From positions 4,273,501 to 4,337,500 of the forward strand of contig NZ_CP098774.1 of assembly GCF_028473665.1 (NCBI RefSeq): a stretch of 64,000 bases of DNA, given 5' to 3'. This DNA comes from Sphingomonas sp. QA11 (GTDB lineage: Bacteria > Pseudomonadota > Alphaproteobacteria > Sphingomonadales > Sphingomonadaceae). The notes beneath the pieces are model-generated. The model had not been told where the DNA came from. It saw only the letters and a list, made by a program, of their open reading frames with translations, and did not search any database. Of the stretch, positions 62,468 through 64,000 are shown one piece after another. Both the position numbers and the translations under genes were made by a program. Position 1 is the stretch's first letter, and each line of letters opens with the position of its first letter.

Positions 62468-64000
62468 TCAGCCCGAATTCCTGAGGGCCGTCGCGATCGC
62501 GTTGATCGACAGCAATATCCCTTCGCCGATCCGCTCATCCGTCTCGCCCGCGCGATGGCGCTTCATCAGTTCGATCTGCAGCAGGTTGAGCGGCTCGATA
62601 TAGGGCAGCCGCAGCCTGATCGATGCGTCAAGCGCGGGATGCTTCTCCAGCAGGCGCGACTGGCCGGTGATGTCGAGCAGCCCGTCATGAGTCTGCCGCC
62701 AGCCGTCCCGGATCGCTCCGAACACCTTGTCGGCCAGCGCCCGATCCTCGACCAGGGCCGCGTAACGTTCGGCGATGTCCATGTCGGACTTCGCGATCAC
62801 CTGCTCCATATTGTCGAGCGTCGCCGCGAAGAACGGCCAGCCCTGCGCCATTTCCGCCAGCAGCCCCTTGTCCTCGAATCCCGCGATCGCCTGACCGACA
62901 CCATACCAGCCCGGGAGCATCACCCGCGCCTGCGCCCAGCTGAACACCCAAGGGATAGCACGAAGATCCTCGATCCGGTCGGACTTGGTGCGGCTCGCCG
63001 GGCGCGAGCCGATCTTGAGCCCCGAAATCTCGGCGATCGGCGTCATCTGGCGGAAGAAGGTGCGGAAGCCTTCAGTACCGTAGACCAGGTCGCGATAGGC
63101 CTTGAAGGCACTGCCCGACAAAGCATCCATCGCAACGCCGAAGCGCGCCTGCTCGGCCGGGGACAAGGCATCCGGCTCCAGGCTGGCGAGCAAGGTGGCC
63201 GCGGCCATCGCCTCCAGATTGGTCATCGCGCTTTCGCGCGTGCCGTATTTGCCGGCGATCACCTCACCCTGTTCGGTAATCCGGATACGCCCCTGCACCG
63301 TACCGGTCGGCTGCGCGCGGATCGCGGCAAAGGCCGAACCGCCGCCGCGCCCGACCGCGCCGCCGCGCCCATGGAAGAGCTGCATGCCGACGCCCGCCTT
63401 GTCGAACACCGGCTTCAGCGCGGTCGAGGCCTTCGACAGCGACCAAGTCGAGGTAATATAGCCCCCATCCTTGTTCGAATCCGAATAGCCGATCATCACT
63501 TCCTGGAATCCGCGCGCCCGGGTGATCGTGCCGGCCTCAGGCAGAGCGAACCATTCGGTCATGATGCCCGGCGCCGCCTCCAGATCGCCGATCGTCTCGA
63601 ACAGCGGCACCGCCATGATCGCCGCGCCCGGCGTCTCGCCCGGCCGGTAGAGCCCGACTTCCTTCAGCATCACGTTCACTTCGAGCAGGTCGGACACCGA
63701 CTGCGCCATCGAGACGATATGCTGGGTGATGCAGGCCGGGCCGTATTTGGCGTGCGCATCCGCGGCGGCCCGGACGATGGCGAGTTCGGACGCCGTCTCG
63801 TCCGAATAGGTCGCGAACTGGCTCGACAGCGGCCGCGCATTGGACAGCTCGTGGCGCAGTAGCGACACACGCTGCGATTCGTCGAGCGCGAGATAATCGC
63901 CTTCCACCCCCGCCACCTTGAGCAGCTCAGCGACCACCCGCTCCAGCACCGCGCTGTTCTGACGCAGGTCGAGCGTGGCGAGATGGAAGCCGAAGGTCTC
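62468..64000 (-). CDS. ppc: Phosphoenolpyruvate carboxylase, partial (5' part beyond window)
   Basis: The last 511 codons of an anaplerotic enzyme that carboxylates PEP to oxaloacetate. The frame is open at base 64000 and continues through ETFGFHLATLDLRQNSAVL. Motifs: IGYSDSNKDGGYITSTW, the catalytic FHGRGGAVGRGGG, QGRIRITEQGEVIAGKYG, WVFSWAQARVMLPGWYGVG and a terminal NAIATALRNSG, close to the invariant family C-terminus. The N-terminal 350-400 residues lie outside. It converges on the thioesterase gene with a 25-bp gap. Confidence 0.95.
   Translation of the reverse strand, partial: ETFGFHLATLDLRQNSAVLERVVAELLKVAGVEGDYLALDESQRVSLLRHELSNARPLSSQFATYSDETASELAIVRAAADAHAKYGPACITQHIVSMAQSVSDLLEVNVMLKEVGLYRPGETPGAAIMAVPLFETIGDLEAAPGIMTEWFALPEAGTITRARGFQEVMIGYSDSNKDGGYITSTWSLSKASTALKPVFDKAGVGMQLFHGRGGAVGRGGGSAFAAIRAQPTGTVQGRIRITEQGEVIAGKYGTRESAMTNLEAMAAATLLASLEPDALSPAEQARFGVAMDALSGSAFKAYRDLVYGTEGFRTFFRQMTPIAEISGLKIGSRPASRTKSDRIEDLRAIPWVFSWAQARVMLPGWYGVGQAIAGFEDKGLLAEMAQGWPFFAATLDNMEQVIAKSDMDIAERYAALVEDRALADKVFGAIRDGWRQTHDGLLDITGQSRLLEKHPALDASIRLRLPYIEPLNLLQIELMKRHRAGETDERIGEGILLSINAIATALRNSG

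Overview
The window looks like the chromosome of a sphingomonad (Sphingomonadales, Alphaproteobacteria). It is GC-rich. The first gene is a TonB-dependent receptor of the sphingomonad type (EIVVTGSRI before the plug), and the non-phosphorylative L-rhamnose pathway genes match those I know from Sphingomonas and Azotobacter. The genus assignment is inference from gene content; no rRNA or marker tree is available.

Layout. (1) 1-15.4 kb is an L-rhamnose/plant-saccharide utilisation locus: a truncated TonB receptor, a six-hairpin glycosidase, a UxaA-family dehydratase, L-rhamnose 1-dehydrogenase and an IclR regulator on the minus strand, facing rhamnonate dehydratase, diketo-deoxyrhamnonate hydrolase, 2-keto-3-deoxy-rhamnonate dehydrogenase, rhamnono-lactonase, a RhaT symporter and a GH43 enzyme on the plus strand. 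Together these import saccharides, release rhamnose and oxidise it to pyruvate plus lactate. (2) 15.6-20.9 kb is an envelope-sensing module: a DUF454 protein, a His-rich secreted protein, a PDZ protein, an OmpR-type regulator with its histidine kinase, an RcnB-like protein and a second small secreted Cys-pair protein. (3) 21.0-24.9 kb holds two toxin-like genes with a shared N-terminal signature and a CPA2 antiporter. (4) About 24.9-56.1 kb is a hybrid PKS-NRPS biosynthetic cluster. (5) 56.3-64.0 kb is a tRNA-Thr gene and mostly housekeeping genes (Xaa-Pro aminopeptidase, oligopeptidase B, thioesterase, PEP carboxylase truncated by the window edge), plus a third gene with the toxin-like N-terminal signature.

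The biosynthetic cluster is the most interesting part. A minus-strand arm encodes a radical SAM enzyme, a MacAB-like ABC exporter split into permease, ATPase and membrane-fusion lipoprotein, a small unknown protein and a PhyH-type dioxygenase. The plus-strand arm starts after a perfect 7-bp inverted repeat and is almost fully translationally coupled: a duplicated ferredoxin-fold protein, a KS protein without acyltransferase, a luciferase-like monooxygenase-KR-ACP protein, an NRPS of docking-C-A-PCP, a 3208-residue NRPS of C-A-MT-PCP-C-A-MT-PCP-C*, two more Fe(II)/2-oxoglutarate dioxygenases, a NodT-type outer-membrane factor, a phosphopantetheinyl transferase, a 53-residue unknown protein and an Atm1-type ABC exporter. 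The halves of a PKS dehydratase appear to be separated by the luciferase-like monooxygenase and a gene boundary. The first two A domains have the same inferred ten-residue code, close to Glu/Gln codes. I see no AT, thioesterase or MbtH gene. I do not recognise the product; it is probably a short, N-methylated, heavily oxidised lipo- or polyketide-peptide.

A second unusual theme is three dispersed proteins with a common N-terminal signature resembling cargo of extracellular contractile injection systems. One carries a CheD/CNF-like Cys-His deamidase signature and one a nucleotidyltransferase fold. The injection apparatus itself is not in the window.
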